This document shows positions 1-8,252 of a stretch of 35,961 nt of DNA, in pieces. The translations under genes were made by a program, and so were the position numbers. Below the pieces are notes generated by a model. It ran no database searches. It saw only the letters and a program-made list of their open reading frames with translations, and was not told the origin of the DNA. Origin of the DNA: Paracidovorax oryzae ATCC 19882 (lineage in GTDB: Bacteria; Pseudomonadota; Gammaproteobacteria; Burkholderiales; Burkholderiaceae_C); assembly GCF_000687165.1 (NCBI RefSeq), contig NZ_JMKU01000036.1, positions 1-35,961 on the forward strand, given 5' to 3'. Each line of letters begins with the position of its first letter. The stretch's first letter is position 1.

Positions 1-1096
1 CGATGATGTCGCCGATTTTGCGGGAGGAGTCGGTGATGTCCTGCATGGTGCGCACGACGTTGCCGACGACCTCGCCGCCGCGCGCGGCGGTGGCGGAAGC
101 GGAGGAGGCGAGCTGGGATGCGGTGCGTACGGTGTCGGCGTTCTGCTTGACGGTGGAGTTCATCTGCTCCATGGATGCGGCGGTTTCCTCAAGGTTGGAG
201 GCCTGCTCCTCGGTGCGCTGGCTGAGGTCGGCGTTGCCGGTGGCGATCTGGGATGCGCCGGTGGCGATGGATTCGCTGCTGTGGCGGACTTCGGAGACGA
301 CTTGGGCGAGGTTGGCGCGCATGGATCCCATGGCGGCGAGGACGGAGGAGGAGTCGCCGGGGCGCAGGTCGACGTGGACGGCGAGGTTGCCGCGGGCGAC
401 TTCCTGGGCGATCTGTGCGGCATAGGCGGGTTCACCGCCGAGCTGGCCCTTCACGCGCCGTGTGATCGACCAGGCCAGCAGTGCGCCGAGCGCCGTCGAG
501 ACGGCGGCGAGGACCAGCATCAGCCGGCCGGCGCTGGTGGCCTGCTCCCGGGCTTCCGTGCCGGTGTCGGCCATCAGTTGCTGCTGATAGACGCTCAGGT
601 CTTCCATGGCCTGGAAGTAGGTGCGCTGCAGCGGGCGGACTTCGTTCAGCAGCACGTCCCGGGCTGCGGCCGCGTCATTCTTCAATCCGAGATCCACAGC
701 CTTGTTGACGGCAGCGGCATAGGGTGCGCGGGCCTGCAGGAGCTGCTGCAGTATTTCCCGGCCGCGCTGCGACTGGATGGTAGTCCCCAGCTTTTCGAAT
801 ATTTCCGAATTGCGGGCGGTCGCCTTGTCGATCCGCTGCTTTTCCGCTTCCATCTGCTGCGGGTTTTCCAGCAGGGCGATGTTGCGCACGCTGCGGGCCA
901 CGAGATTGACGTTGTCCTTGAGCTCCTGCACCTGGGTCACCTTGCCGATGCGGTCCGAGGTGAGCAGGTCCACGTCTTCGGAAACCGCACCCAGCTGCAG
1001 TTTGCCGACAGAGGCGAGAACCAGTCCCAGGAGGATGAGGGTGGAAAAGCCGGCACCCAGCATGGTGCCCAATTTCATGTCGCGAAAGATGTTCAT
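1..1096 (-). CDS. Methyl-accepting chemotaxis protein, C-terminus cut by the window edge
   Basis: Transmembrane chemoreceptor of the Tar/Tsr type, which signals ligand binding to CheA through CheW. The visible 365 residues begin MNIFRDMKLGTMLGAGF. They hold a first membrane segment (about residues 10-32), a four-helix-bundle-like periplasmic domain (about 33-190), a second membrane segment (about 190-212), a HAMP region with the GGEPAYAAQIA signature, and the first part of the signalling domain, including the methylation-helix motif SQRTEEQASNLEETAASMEQ. The protein runs off the left end before the signalling tip. The start is the ATG at 1096, with AGGAAG just upstream. The ligand cannot be deduced. 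Oddity: from about position 450 down to 1, codons are almost all C-ending (GTC rather than GTG), unlike the sensor half. The receptor call is certain; specificity is unknown. Confidence 0.95.
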   Translation of the reverse strand, partial: MNIFRDMKLGTMLGAGFSTLILLGLVLASVGKLQLGAVSEDVDLLTSDRIGKVTQVQELKDNVNLVARSVRNIALLENPQQMEAEKQRIDKATARNSEIFEKLGTTIQSQRGREILQQLLQARAPYAAAVNKAVDLGLKNDAAAARDVLLNEVRPLQRTYFQAMEDLSVYQQQLMADTGTEAREQATSAGRLMLVLAAVSTALGALLAWSITRRVKGQLGGEPAYAAQIAQEVARGNLAVHVDLRPGDSSSVLAAMGSMRANLAQVVSEVRHSSESIATGASQIATGNADLSQRTEEQASNLEETAASMEQMNSTVKQNADTVRTASQLASSASATAARGGEVVGNVVRTMQDITDSSRKIGDII

Positions 1097-1220
1097 GGTG
1101 TTACTTCCTGGGAAGGTCATGGGACGCCCCGGGGCCTTGCCGAAACCGGCCGCACAGCGAAGTAACGGATTGTTATGCAATTGAAAATAAATTGCTGAAA
1201 ATGATGAATTTTCTGGCGGA

Positions 1221-1248
1221 AAATGAGGAAATAGGCGAATTTCGCCTA
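1221..1248 (-). terminator. Candidate intrinsic terminator after the Bug-protein gene
   Basis: A perfect inverted repeat, TAGGCGAA-T-TTCGCCTA (1232-1248), lies 15 bp past the stop of the minus-strand binding-protein gene. Read on the minus strand, the hairpin is followed by TTTCCTCATTTT, a T-rich tail. It sits between that gene and the chemoreceptor promoter region. It could instead be an operator for the chemoreceptor, but hairpin plus T-rich tail on the correct strand favours a terminator. Confidence 0.55.
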
Positions 1249-1263
1249 CAGTCCTCGTGCATC

Positions 1264-2256
1264 TCATTCGGCACGGATGTTCGCGCGCTGGGCGATGGCA
1301 CGCATGCGTGGCAATTCATCCTCGATGCGCGACTGCACGGCATCGGCGGGTTCATAGGCGGGCTCCAGCCCGCTGGCGATGAGCTTGCTGCGGACCTCGG
1401 GCGCCGCCATCGCCTCGCCCAGGGCCTTCTGCAGCCTGGCCCTGGCATCGGCTGGCAGTCCGCGCGGCGCGACGACGGCCAGCCAGGAGTCCGCGGCGAA
1501 TCCCGGGAAGCCGCTTTCCGCCACCGTGGGCACGTCGGGCAATTGCGTCGCGCGCGTGGCGCCCATGACCGCGATGGCCTTGATCTTGCCCGCTTTCAGC
1601 TGCGGCAGCGCGGCGGCCACCGTATCGACTGTGAAGGGAATCTGCCCGCCCATCAGGTCCGCCATGGCCGGCGCGCTGCCGCGGTAAGGCACGTGCATCG
1701 GCCGTATGCCGGTGGCGGCCCAGAGCAGTTCGCCCGCGAAATGGCCCGTGGTGCCGTTGCCGAACGACCCGTAGGAAAACTTGTCGGGCGTGCGCTTCAC
1801 CGCGGCGATCACCTCCGCCAGGTTGCGGGCCGGCACGTCGCGGTGGGCCAGCAGCACCAGCGGCACGCGCGCCACCATGCCGATGGGTTCGTAGCTGCGC
1901 ACCGGGTCGTACGGCAGCCTGGGGTTGAGAGCGGGGTTGCCGGTGAACGTCGATCCCGAACTGATCAGCAGTGTGTAGCCGTCGGTCGGCGCATTGGCGA
2001 CGAAGGCCGCCCCCACGATGGTGCCCGCGCCGGCCTTGTTCTCCACCACTACCGGCTGGCCCAGGGCGTCGCCCAGCGGCTTGCCGATCAGCCGGCCCAC
2101 GATGTCCACGGCCCCGCCGGGAGGGAAGGGAACGACGAGCTGGACGGGCCTGGCAGGGTAGCCCTCGGCATGCGCGGCGGGCACCGCGCCCGAGGCCGCG
2201 ATGGCCATGAGGAGTGCGGCACCGGTGCGCCGCAGCGCCGGCAGGTACTTCGTCAT
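1264..2256 (-). CDS. Bug/TctC-family periplasmic substrate-binding protein
   Basis: Extracytoplasmic solute receptor of the Bug (Bordetella uptake gene)/TctC family, 330 residues, the usual length. A Sec signal peptide (about residues 1-30, ending AHA) precedes the family start YPARPVQLVVPFPPGG. Further hallmarks are GRLIGKPL, VVENKAGAG, a GGQIPFTVDT segment and a C-terminal AESGFPGF region. These proteins bind small organic acids or amides in the periplasm and hand them to tripartite TctAB-type transporters, or act in sensing; many are orphans. No tctA or tctB is in this window. The start at 2256 has AAGGAG about 12 bp upstream. The gene lies 55 bp downstream of acdS on the same strand and is probably co-transcribed with it, so a role in uptake of ACC or a related compound is possible but only inferred. 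Confidence 0.93.
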   Translation of the reverse strand: MTKYLPALRRTGAALLMAIAASGAVPAAHAEGYPARPVQLVVPFPPGGAVDIVGRLIGKPLGDALGQPVVVENKAGAGTIVGAAFVANAPTDGYTLLISSGSTFTGNPALNPRLPYDPVRSYEPIGMVARVPLVLLAHRDVPARNLAEVIAAVKRTPDKFSYGSFGNGTTGHFAGELLWAATGIRPMHVPYRGSAPAMADLMGGQIPFTVDTVAAALPQLKAGKIKAIAVMGATRATQLPDVPTVAESGFPGFAADSWLAVVAPRGLPADARARLQKALGEAMAAPEVRSKLIASGLEPAYEPADAVQSRIEDELPRMRAIAQRANIRAE

Positions 2257-2311
2257 ATCGGAACTCCTTCCGGCGGGGAACGGTGGGACAGGCGCGGGGC
2301 CGCGTCGGGCT

Positions 2312-3328
2312 TCAGCCGTTGCGGAACAGGAAGCTGTAGGCGTTGAGCGCCGGCACGCCGCCCAGGTGGGCGTAGAGCACGCGCGAGCCTTCCGGGAATT
2401 CGCCGTTGCGCACCATGTCGATCATCCCGTGCATGGATTTGCCCTCGTACACCGGATCGGTGAGCATGCCCTCCTGCCGTGCGCACAGGCGGATGGCTTC
2501 CAGCGTGCCCTCGTTGGGCAGGCCGTACTCGGGGCCGCCGTAGCGCGTGTCGAGCACGATGTCGGCGTCGGTGATCTCGCGGCCCAGTTCCACGAGTTCC
2601 GCCGTGTTGCGCGCGATGCGCAGGATCTGCTCGCGCGTCTGCTCCGGCTTGGCGGAGGCGTCGATGCCGATCACGCGGTCCGCACGGCCGTCGGCCGCGA
2701 AGCCCACCACCATGCCCGCCTGCGTGCTGCCGGTGACCGAGCACACGACGATGTAGTCGAACTGGAAGCCCAGTTCCTTCTCCTGCTGGCGCACTTCCTC
2801 GGCGAAGGCCACGAAGCCCAGGCCGCCGCGCGGATGCTCGGAACACCCCGCGGGGATGGGGAAGGGCTTGCCGCCGGCGCGGCGCACGTCTTCCATGGCC
2901 TGCTCCCAGCTCGGGCGGATGCCGATGTCGAAGCCCGCGGCGTCCAGCCGCACGTCGGCGCCCATGATGCGCGACATCTCGATGTTGCCCACGCGGTCAT
3001 AGACCGCATCGGAGTAGTTCACCCAGTTCTCCTGCACCAGCACGCACTTCATGCCCAGGTGGGCCGCCACCGCGGCCACCTGCCGGGTCTGGTTGGACTG
3101 GATGCCGCCGATGGACACCAGCGTGTCGTAGCCGCCCTCGATCGCCTCGGGGATCAGGTACTCGAGCTTGCGGGTCTTGTTGCCGCCGAAGGCGAGGCCG
3201 GAATTGCAGTCCTCGCGCTTGGCGTAGAGCTCCACCTTGCCGCCCAGGTGTGCGGACAGGCGCTTGAGCGGATGGATGGGCGTGGGGCCGAAAGTGAGGG
3301 CGTGGCGGGGGAATTTCTGCAGGTTCAT
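2312..3328 (-). CDS. acdS: 1-aminocyclopropane-1-carboxylate deaminase
   Basis: Cytoplasmic PLP enzyme that cleaves ACC, the plant ethylene precursor, to 2-oxobutanoate and ammonia. Plant-associated bacteria use it for nitrogen and to lower host ethylene. The 338-residue product has the family length. The PLP lysine is K51 in [11 protein letters not shown]. Catalytic residues fall at the numbering established for the Pseudomonas enzyme: Y268 ([10 protein letters not shown]), Y294 and E295 (DPVYEGKS) and L322 (YAHLGGVP). E295 and L322 separate true ACC deaminases from the related D-cysteine desulfhydrases, so the assignment is firm. The start at 3328 ([19 protein letters not shown]) matches the family N-terminus. 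It is divergent from acdR across a 197-bp gap and followed by a Bug-type binding protein. Confidence 0.97.
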   Translation of the reverse strand: MNLQKFPRHALTFGPTPIHPLKRLSAHLGGKVELYAKREDCNSGLAFGGNKTRKLEYLIPEAIEGGYDTLVSIGGIQSNQTRQVAAVAAHLGMKCVLVQENWVNYSDAVYDRVGNIEMSRIMGADVRLDAAGFDIGIRPSWEQAMEDVRRAGGKPFPIPAGCSEHPRGGLGFVAFAEEVRQQEKELGFQFDYIVVCSVTGSTQAGMVVGFAADGRADRVIGIDASAKPEQTREQILRIARNTAELVELGREITDADIVLDTRYGGPEYGLPNEGTLEAIRLCARQEGMLTDPVYEGKSMHGMIDMVRNGEFPEGSRVLYAHLGGVPALNAYSFLFRNG

Positions 3329-3466
3329 GGATGCGGTGCCAGGGGCGGAAAGAAAAACGGAAGAGGGCGGGTCCCAGGTCCGGTACGTGGCCCGCGAGGG
3401 CCGTGCGCCGTTGACTGCATCGTAGGAAAATGCGCGGGAAACAGGGTTGCAAATGCAGGCGCAAAA

Positions 3467-3481
3467 GCATTCATCGAATGC
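3467..3481. promoter_or_regulatory. Candidate AcdR operator (inverted repeat)
   Basis: A perfect 6-bp inverted repeat, GCATTC-ATC-GAATGC, lies in the acdS-acdR intergenic region, 45 bp before the acdR start and about 140 bp before acdS. Lrp/AsnC regulators bind short imperfect palindromes, and acdR/acdS pairs are typically controlled from their shared intergenic region. That AcdR binds this particular site is inference. Confidence 0.45.
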
Positions 3482-3525
3482 ATGGATGGCCGCAAATGGC
3501 CTTTTTTTATTTTGTGGAATCGACC

Positions 3526-4062
3526 ATGTGTGCAACAAAATTACGCAGGGCCAGCGCCGCCGCCGAGCCGCCGGCCGCTCCCCCCGCCCCACCGCCCGCG
3601 GACATCGACCGCACGGACCGCGCCATCCTGCGCGCGCTGCAGCGCGATGCGTCCGTGTCGAACGTGGCGCTGGCCGCCAAGGTGCACCTGAGCCCGCCGG
3701 CCTGCCTGCGCCGCGTGGAGCGCCTCAAGCGCCTGGGCCTGATCGACCGCACGGTCGCGCTGCTGCATCCGCGCGCGGTGGGCGCGGGCATGCTGGTGAT
3801 GATCGGCGTGGTGCTGGACCGCTCCACGCCCGAGTCCTTCGCCGCGTTCGAGAAGGCCGCCGCGCAGATCTCGGGCTGCATGGAGTGCCACCTCGTGACG
3901 GGCGAGTTCGACTATTTCATGCTGGTGCGCACGCGCGACAGCGACAGCTTCAACCGCCTGCACGCGGAGCAGTTGCTCTACCTGCCGGGCGTGCGGCAGG
4001 TGCGCTCGTTCATGGCGCTGCGCAACGTGGTGTCCACCACGGAGCTGCCGCTGGCCATCTGA
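3526..4062 (+). CDS. acdR: Lrp/AsnC-family regulator of acdS
   Basis: Leucine-responsive-protein-type transcription factor, 178 residues. After a Pro/Ala-rich leader (residues 1-24) comes the AsnC helix-turn-helix, from [15 protein letters not shown] through [20 protein letters not shown] (about 25-75). The ligand-sensing RAM domain follows (about 90-170), with the usual [15 protein letters not shown] segment. Lrp-like genes divergent from acdS are known as acdR and activate acdS in response to ACC. The gene is transcribed away from acdS and converges on a secreted-protein gene. I chose the ATG at 3526; an in-frame ATG at 3496 would add ten hydrophobic residues and is less likely. The family call is certain; the regulatory target is inferred from position. 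Confidence 0.92.
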   Translation: MCATKLRRASAAAEPPAAPPAPPPADIDRTDRAILRALQRDASVSNVALAAKVHLSPPACLRRVERLKRLGLIDRTVALLHPRAVGAGMLVMIGVVLDRSTPESFAAFEKAAAQISGCMECHLVTGEFDYFMLVRTRDSDSFNRLHAEQLLYLPGVRQVRSFMALRNVVSTTELPLAI

Positions 4063-4095
4063 CGGCAGCGGCAGGCCGCCGCTGCGCCGCCGTCA
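4060..4095. terminator. Two-part hairpin built from the stop codons of convergent genes
   Basis: Outer stem TGACGGC (4060-4066) pairs with GCCGTCA (4089-4095); inner stem CAGCGGC (4066-4072) pairs with GCCGCTG (4078-4084) around AGGCC. The TGA at 4060 is the acdR stop and the TCA at 4093-4095 is the reverse complement of the stop of the convergent secreted-protein gene. The structure probably ends transcription from both sides. It has no T tract, so it may be a boundary or 3'-end stabilising hairpin rather than a classical terminator. Confidence 0.5.
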
Positions 4096-5703
4096 GGGCT
4101 GGCGGACCATGTGCGGGTAGATCAGGCCGTAGCGGCCCGCCAGGCCCGCCGCGACGCCGGGATTGGTGAGCTTGATGAACGCGGCGCCGGTCACCGGCAG
4201 GCCGGCGGGATCGGGGATCTGCAGCGCGGCCCAGCCGGACTGGAAGCCGTTGCGCAGAGGGGCGCGGGCGATGGTGCTGGACAGCGGCGAGACGTTGTTG
4301 AACGCCGCCACCGACACGGTGCCGCACAGGCGAGGCACCAGGGGCAGCGTGGAGGGGATGGCTGCGCCGTTGGTGGACACCGTGGCCTCGCGCGAGAACA
4401 CCAGGAACGACCAGTTGCCGTTGGCGCTGCACACCTGGTTGCCGGACACCGTGGTGTTGTCGGAGTGGAAGAACTGGTCGCCGGTGCCGGCCGGCGGCAC
4501 CACCGAGAACGTGCGCGCGCCGGCCGCATAGTCCATGGCCACGCTGTAACGCTTGGTGGGCATGGCGAACACCCAGTCCGTCTGCGCGGTGATCGAGGAT
4601 TCGAGCGCGTACTGGTTGCGCACCTCGCGCGCGTTGAGCAGTTCCGAGACCTCGGTGGCCGTCCTGCGGGCATTGGCCTCCGACGCCGGCAGGTGGTAGG
4701 GCGTGGAAAGATCGGGCAGGTCGTAGGCGCGCGCCTGGATCACGGCGCTCATGGTCGGCACGGTGGACGTGCCGTCGATATCCTTCTGCCGCGAGGCGAA
4801 GCCGGCCGACACCAGCAGCGGGTCCGCCGTGAAGCGCTCGGGCTGGGCGATCGCCTGGTCGGTGGGCGGGAACAGCACGTAGTTGCCGCGCCCCGGCTGT
4901 CCGGCAGCGTTCACGGCCTGCAGCGTGGTCATCGGGGAAGAGAACGTGGTCGCGCCGGGCACGTCGATGATGTACCAGGTGCCCCCCACGCCGCCCGATG
5001 GCGTGGCGAAGCCGCGGGCGGCAGCGGTGACCTCGTCGCCAGCGTCCTGCTGCAGGGCGGCATCGATGGCCGACCCCGTGCACGGCGCCACTTCCGACAC
5101 CTGGCGGATCGCCGTGAAGAGTGCCGAGCGCTCCTGGCCATTGGTGCCGTACACCGCCGCCGAGGGAATGTCGGCGGCGACGATGGCTTCGATGGAGCCT
5201 TCGCGCGTGTGGCTGGCGCGGTCGGCCGCGCCCAGGGCAGGGTCGAGCCGGTCGGTGGCGAACGGCTGGGAAACCCCGGCCACGAGTTGCGGCGACGTGC
5301 AGGAGCCGTCCGCGGTGGTGATCTGCGCGCGGCCGTCTGCCCCGGCCGTGATGGCCCCGGTCCACATGTCGCCGGGCGAGAGCAGCAGCGTCATGGAGAG
5401 CAGGCTGTCGCCGTTGGCGGCGCCGCGCACGCGCAGCTTGATGGCCTTGCCGTTGGAGAGATCCGTGTTCGCCAGGTGCAGCACCGTCATCTGGCCCTGC
5501 TGCGCGGTGAAGTAGGGCACCAGCAGCACGTGGCCGAGCTGGTTGCTGGCGGGCTGCAGGGCGACCGCATCCGTCGCGCCCAGCTGGGTGCGCGACGGTG
5601 CGCTGCCGGTGCCGGCCACCACGCCGGCCAGGGTGGGCGCGGCGAATCCGCAGCCGCAGAGCAATAGAACGCCCGCGGTACGGGCGAAGTTCGGTGCGGG
5701 CAT
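4093..5703 (-). CDS. Secreted protein of unknown function, paralog A of a tandem pair
   Basis: Exported 536-residue protein whose family I do not recognise. A Sec signal peptide (about residues 1-26, with a hydrophobic VLLLCGCGFAA core) is followed by GVVAGTGSAPSRTQLGATDA. No catalytic motif is evident. It is largely collinear with the next upstream gene: shared blocks include HVLL-PYFTAQ, NGKAIKLR-RGAANGDSLLSMT, AITAGADGRAQITT, GTWYIIDVPGATTFSS, ITAQTDWVFAMPT-RYS and a C-terminal GHAFIKL/GAAFIKLTNPG block. Both keep four mature cysteines (DGSC, VAPC, NQVC, PRLC). The sequence between the last two cysteines is the most divergent part. The start at 5703 has a strong AAGGAGGAG. A surface or secreted structural role is a guess only. 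Confidence 0.85.
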   Translation of the reverse strand: MPAPNFARTAGVLLLCGCGFAAPTLAGVVAGTGSAPSRTQLGATDAVALQPASNQLGHVLLVPYFTAQQGQMTVLHLANTDLSNGKAIKLRVRGAANGDSLLSMTLLLSPGDMWTGAITAGADGRAQITTADGSCTSPQLVAGVSQPFATDRLDPALGAADRASHTREGSIEAIVAADIPSAAVYGTNGQERSALFTAIRQVSEVAPCTGSAIDAALQQDAGDEVTAAARGFATPSGGVGGTWYIIDVPGATTFSSPMTTLQAVNAAGQPGRGNYVLFPPTDQAIAQPERFTADPLLVSAGFASRQKDIDGTSTVPTMSAVIQARAYDLPDLSTPYHLPASEANARRTATEVSELLNAREVRNQYALESSITAQTDWVFAMPTKRYSVAMDYAAGARTFSVVPPAGTGDQFFHSDNTTVSGNQVCSANGNWSFLVFSREATVSTNGAAIPSTLPLVPRLCGTVSVAAFNNVSPLSSTIARAPLRNGFQSGWAALQIPDPAGLPVTGAAFIKLTNPGVAAGLAGRYGLIYPHMVRQP

Positions 5704-5836
5704 GGGCTCCTCCTTGGGTCTTGTCCGATGGGAGGCTGCAGCCTAACCGATGGGATCGGGCTTGACCATGGAGCGGCCCACGCATTCGTTGCACCGGCTG
5801 GTCATCCGCAGGGCGGCGACCGGCCGGTGCCGCAGG

Positions 5837-7456
5837 CTACGGTCGCGGGCGGGTGACGATGTGGGGATACAGCAGGCCGTAGCTGGCAGCCATGCCGGGT
5901 GCAACCGATGGGTTGACAAGCTTGATGAAGGCATGTCCTATCACCGGTGCCACGTCAGCTCCGGGTACCACTCGTGCCCAGCCAGTCGTCTCCAGGAAAT
6001 TCGGCAGTTCCCGCAGCCACAGCGCGACGGAGGCCGACAGCATCGACGGCGTGAACGTGGTGGTAAGGTCGCGCTGATGGATCGGCACGACGGTGGCAGC
6101 GCCGCAAAACTTCGGATCCCCAACGTCGCCCTGGCCCTGTTTGCCAGCGCGCGTGTAGTCATAAATGAGTTGGTAGCCGAAGCACACCCGACCGTTTTGA
6201 ACGGTGGTGTTTTGTGAATGGACGTGCTGCGGTCCCTCTCCAGCCGGAGGGACGGCTGAGTAGGTGGGCTGCCTGGTCGTGTAGTCCATGCCCACGCTGT
6301 AGCGCGTCGTCGGCATGCTGAAGACCCAGTCGGTTTGGGCGGAAATCGACTTTTCCACCGAGAACTGATTGGAAATTTCAGTGGCTGTCAACGCGCGCGA
6401 CACCTCGTATGCCGTGCGGGCTGCGTTTGCCGGCGATGCAGGCAGCCGGAAGGGGGTGGAGAGATCGGGAAAATCGTACGCCCGGGCTTGCACCACGGCT
6501 GTGGCCGTAGGTTCCGACACCACGCCGTCGACACTTTTCACGCGGCCGGAGAGCATGGCCGAAACCAGCAGCGGATCGGATGTGTAACGCTCGGGCTGGT
6601 CGATGGCCTGCTCGGTGGCCGGAAACTGCATGTAATTGCCGCGCGCTGGCTGCCCTGCTGCGTTGACGGCCTCCAATGCCGTCATGGCCGAGGAAAACGT
6701 GGTGGCACCCGGAACATCGATGATGTACCAGGTGCCGCTGATACCCCCCGACGGCGTTGCGAAGCCCAGAGCGGCGGCGGTGGCCTCGTCGCCGATGTCC
6801 TGCAGCGTTGCAGCGTCCAGTGCCGGATCATTGCAGTCTCGCTTGTAGACCGGATTGAGGGCCTTCCACAGTGGGGACTCAATGCTTCCGTCCGCATTGA
6901 GCCTGTATTTGGTGGGGATGTCGGCTGTCAGGATGGCCTCTACAGTTCCTTCGCGCGTCTGGTTGGCGCGCTCGGCCTGCGAGAGCGCGGGATTGAGGCG
7001 GTCGGTCCCGAGCGATTGCGGAACGCCAGTGGCCAGCCGGGGTACGCTACAGGATTCATCGGTCGTCGTGATTTGCGCGCGCCCGTCCGCGCCTGCCGTA
7101 ATCGCGCCGGTCCAGATGTCTGCGGGTTTGAGCAGAATGGTCATGGACAACAAGCTGTCGCCATTGGCGGCACCGCGCAGGCGGAGCTTGATCGCCTTGC
7201 CGTTGTCAGGGTCCGTGTTGACGAGATGCAATACCGTCGCCTGTCCGTTCTGGGCCGTGAAGTAGGGCGTGAGCAGCACATGGCCCCGGTGGCTGGCCGA
7301 GCGCTGCATGGCCACCGCGTCCGTGGCGCCCAGCTGGGAGGCCGAAGGCGCGGTGCCGGTGCCGGGAATGACACCCGCCAGGGCGGATGCGGCGAAGCCG
7401 CAGAGGAGTGCGCCAGCGGCGCGGGGGACGAGGGGCAGCAGGGGCTGGGCAGGCAT
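5837..7456 (-). CDS. Secreted protein of unknown function, paralog B of a tandem pair
   Basis: 539-residue exported paralog of the gene immediately downstream. A signal peptide (about residues 1-26) precedes GVIPGTGTAPSASQLGATDA. The N-terminal 330 residues align closely with paralog A. Two stretches differ strongly: the region around the second mature cysteine (KRDCNDPA), and the segment from the third cysteine (GRVCFGYQ) to well past the fourth (PKFCGAA). The C-terminal segment is visibly lower in GC than its neighbours. The C-terminus ends in the same GLLYPHIV-type block. The start at 7456 has GGAGAAG upstream. The two genes are 133 bp apart on the same strand and probably arose by duplication, then diverged in selected loops. 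Function is unknown. The reading frame stays open further upstream without a better start. Confidence 0.85.
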   Translation of the reverse strand: MPAQPLLPLVPRAAGALLCGFAASALAGVIPGTGTAPSASQLGATDAVAMQRSASHRGHVLLTPYFTAQNGQATVLHLVNTDPDNGKAIKLRLRGAANGDSLLSMTILLKPADIWTGAITAGADGRAQITTTDESCSVPRLATGVPQSLGTDRLNPALSQAERANQTREGTVEAILTADIPTKYRLNADGSIESPLWKALNPVYKRDCNDPALDAATLQDIGDEATAAALGFATPSGGISGTWYIIDVPGATTFSSAMTALEAVNAAGQPARGNYMQFPATEQAIDQPERYTSDPLLVSAMLSGRVKSVDGVVSEPTATAVVQARAYDFPDLSTPFRLPASPANAARTAYEVSRALTATEISNQFSVEKSISAQTDWVFSMPTTRYSVGMDYTTRQPTYSAVPPAGEGPQHVHSQNTTVQNGRVCFGYQLIYDYTRAGKQGQGDVGDPKFCGAATVVPIHQRDLTTTFTPSMLSASVALWLRELPNFLETTGWARVVPGADVAPVIGHAFIKLVNPSVAPGMAASYGLLYPHIVTRPRP

Positions 7457-7634
7457 AGGGTGTCTTCTCCGAAAGCGTTGTCTTTGTGAAGGGCGCAGGC
7501 TAACGGAGACGGCGCCGTCGTGCAAACGGGAGGCGGATGGGAGATTCCGTAAAAAAGTATCGCCTGGCGATACCAGTCGTCCGAGGCGCCGCCACTGAAC
7601 CGCTTCGTGAAGCCCGCGTGCCGGCGCGGTGGAC

Positions 7635-8237
7635 ATGATGCCGCCCATGTTCCACCACGGGCCGCAAGCCCCCGCTTCCATGCCACGTCCTTCCGCCTCC
7701 TTCCCTGCTTCGTCTTCCACGCCCCTGGTCCAGCGCGATACGGCCGCCTGGCAGCTGCAGGTCTGGGTGTCGTTCGGCATCGCCGCGTTCTGCTGCACCG
7801 TGGGCCTGGCCTGGCTGCCGGGCGAGCGGCTGGAACAGATCTTCATGGTGATGGGCTATGTCTTCTGCCTTTCCGCGGTGTTCATGCTTGCCAAGTTCGT
7901 GCGCGACAACCAGGCCGCTCCGCGGCGCGGGGCGGGCGACACGCCGCTCTTCAAGCTGGTGGTCTGGGGCGGCTTCGCCGTGGCGGTGGGACTGACCGGA
8001 TGGGGCCTGTGGGGCATGGACATCTCGCCCACCTACAAGGCCTTCCTGGGCGTGAGCTGGCTCTACCTGCTGACGACCGCATTCACGCTGGCCAAGATGC
8101 TGCGCGACCGCCACGAGGCCGACCTGGCCGAAGCGCGGTTGCTGGGCCGCCGCGAAGCGATGCAGGCGCCGGCAGCCGCCTCTTCCCTGCCCGAGGCCCC
8201 CACTGGCGAAGCGCGCCCTGACCGCGCCATGAACTGA
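7635..8237 (+). CDS. YiaA/YiaB-family inner-membrane protein
   Basis: Predicted four-helix membrane protein with two copies of the YiaAB two-helix unit. The first (WVSFGIAAFCCTVGLAWLPG to FCLSAVFMLAKFVRDN) and second (VWGGFAVAVGLTGWGLWGM to YLLTTAFTLAKMLRD) end in the same AKF/AKM-RD pattern. Flanking Ala/Pro-rich tails are probably cytoplasmic. The biochemical role of YiaA/YiaB proteins is not established; they are often linked to envelope stress. Start choice is uncertain: GTG 7629, ATG 7635, 7638, 7647 and 7680 are all in frame. GGTGG at 7628-7632 supports 7635 or 7638. It leads a closely spaced run with the three genes that follow. Confidence 0.8.
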   Translation: MMPPMFHHGPQAPASMPRPSASFPASSSTPLVQRDTAAWQLQVWVSFGIAAFCCTVGLAWLPGERLEQIFMVMGYVFCLSAVFMLAKFVRDNQAAPRRGAGDTPLFKLVVWGGFAVAVGLTGWGLWGMDISPTYKAFLGVSWLYLLTTAFTLAKMLRDRHEADLAEARLLGRREAMQAPAAASSLPEAPTGEARPDRAMN

Positions 8238-8252
8238 ACCCGGGAGACTGCC

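Noticed and set aside
2312-3328. D-cysteine desulfhydrase instead of ACC deaminase
   Set aside because: The discriminating residues E295 and L322 are those of ACC deaminase, and a divergent Lrp-type acdR is present.
5620-5703. Lipoprotein signal in secreted paralog A (cysteines in the signal peptide)
   Set aside because: The residues before the cysteines (LLLC, LCGC) do not fit the lipobox, and paralog B has no equivalent; an ordinary Sec signal fits better.
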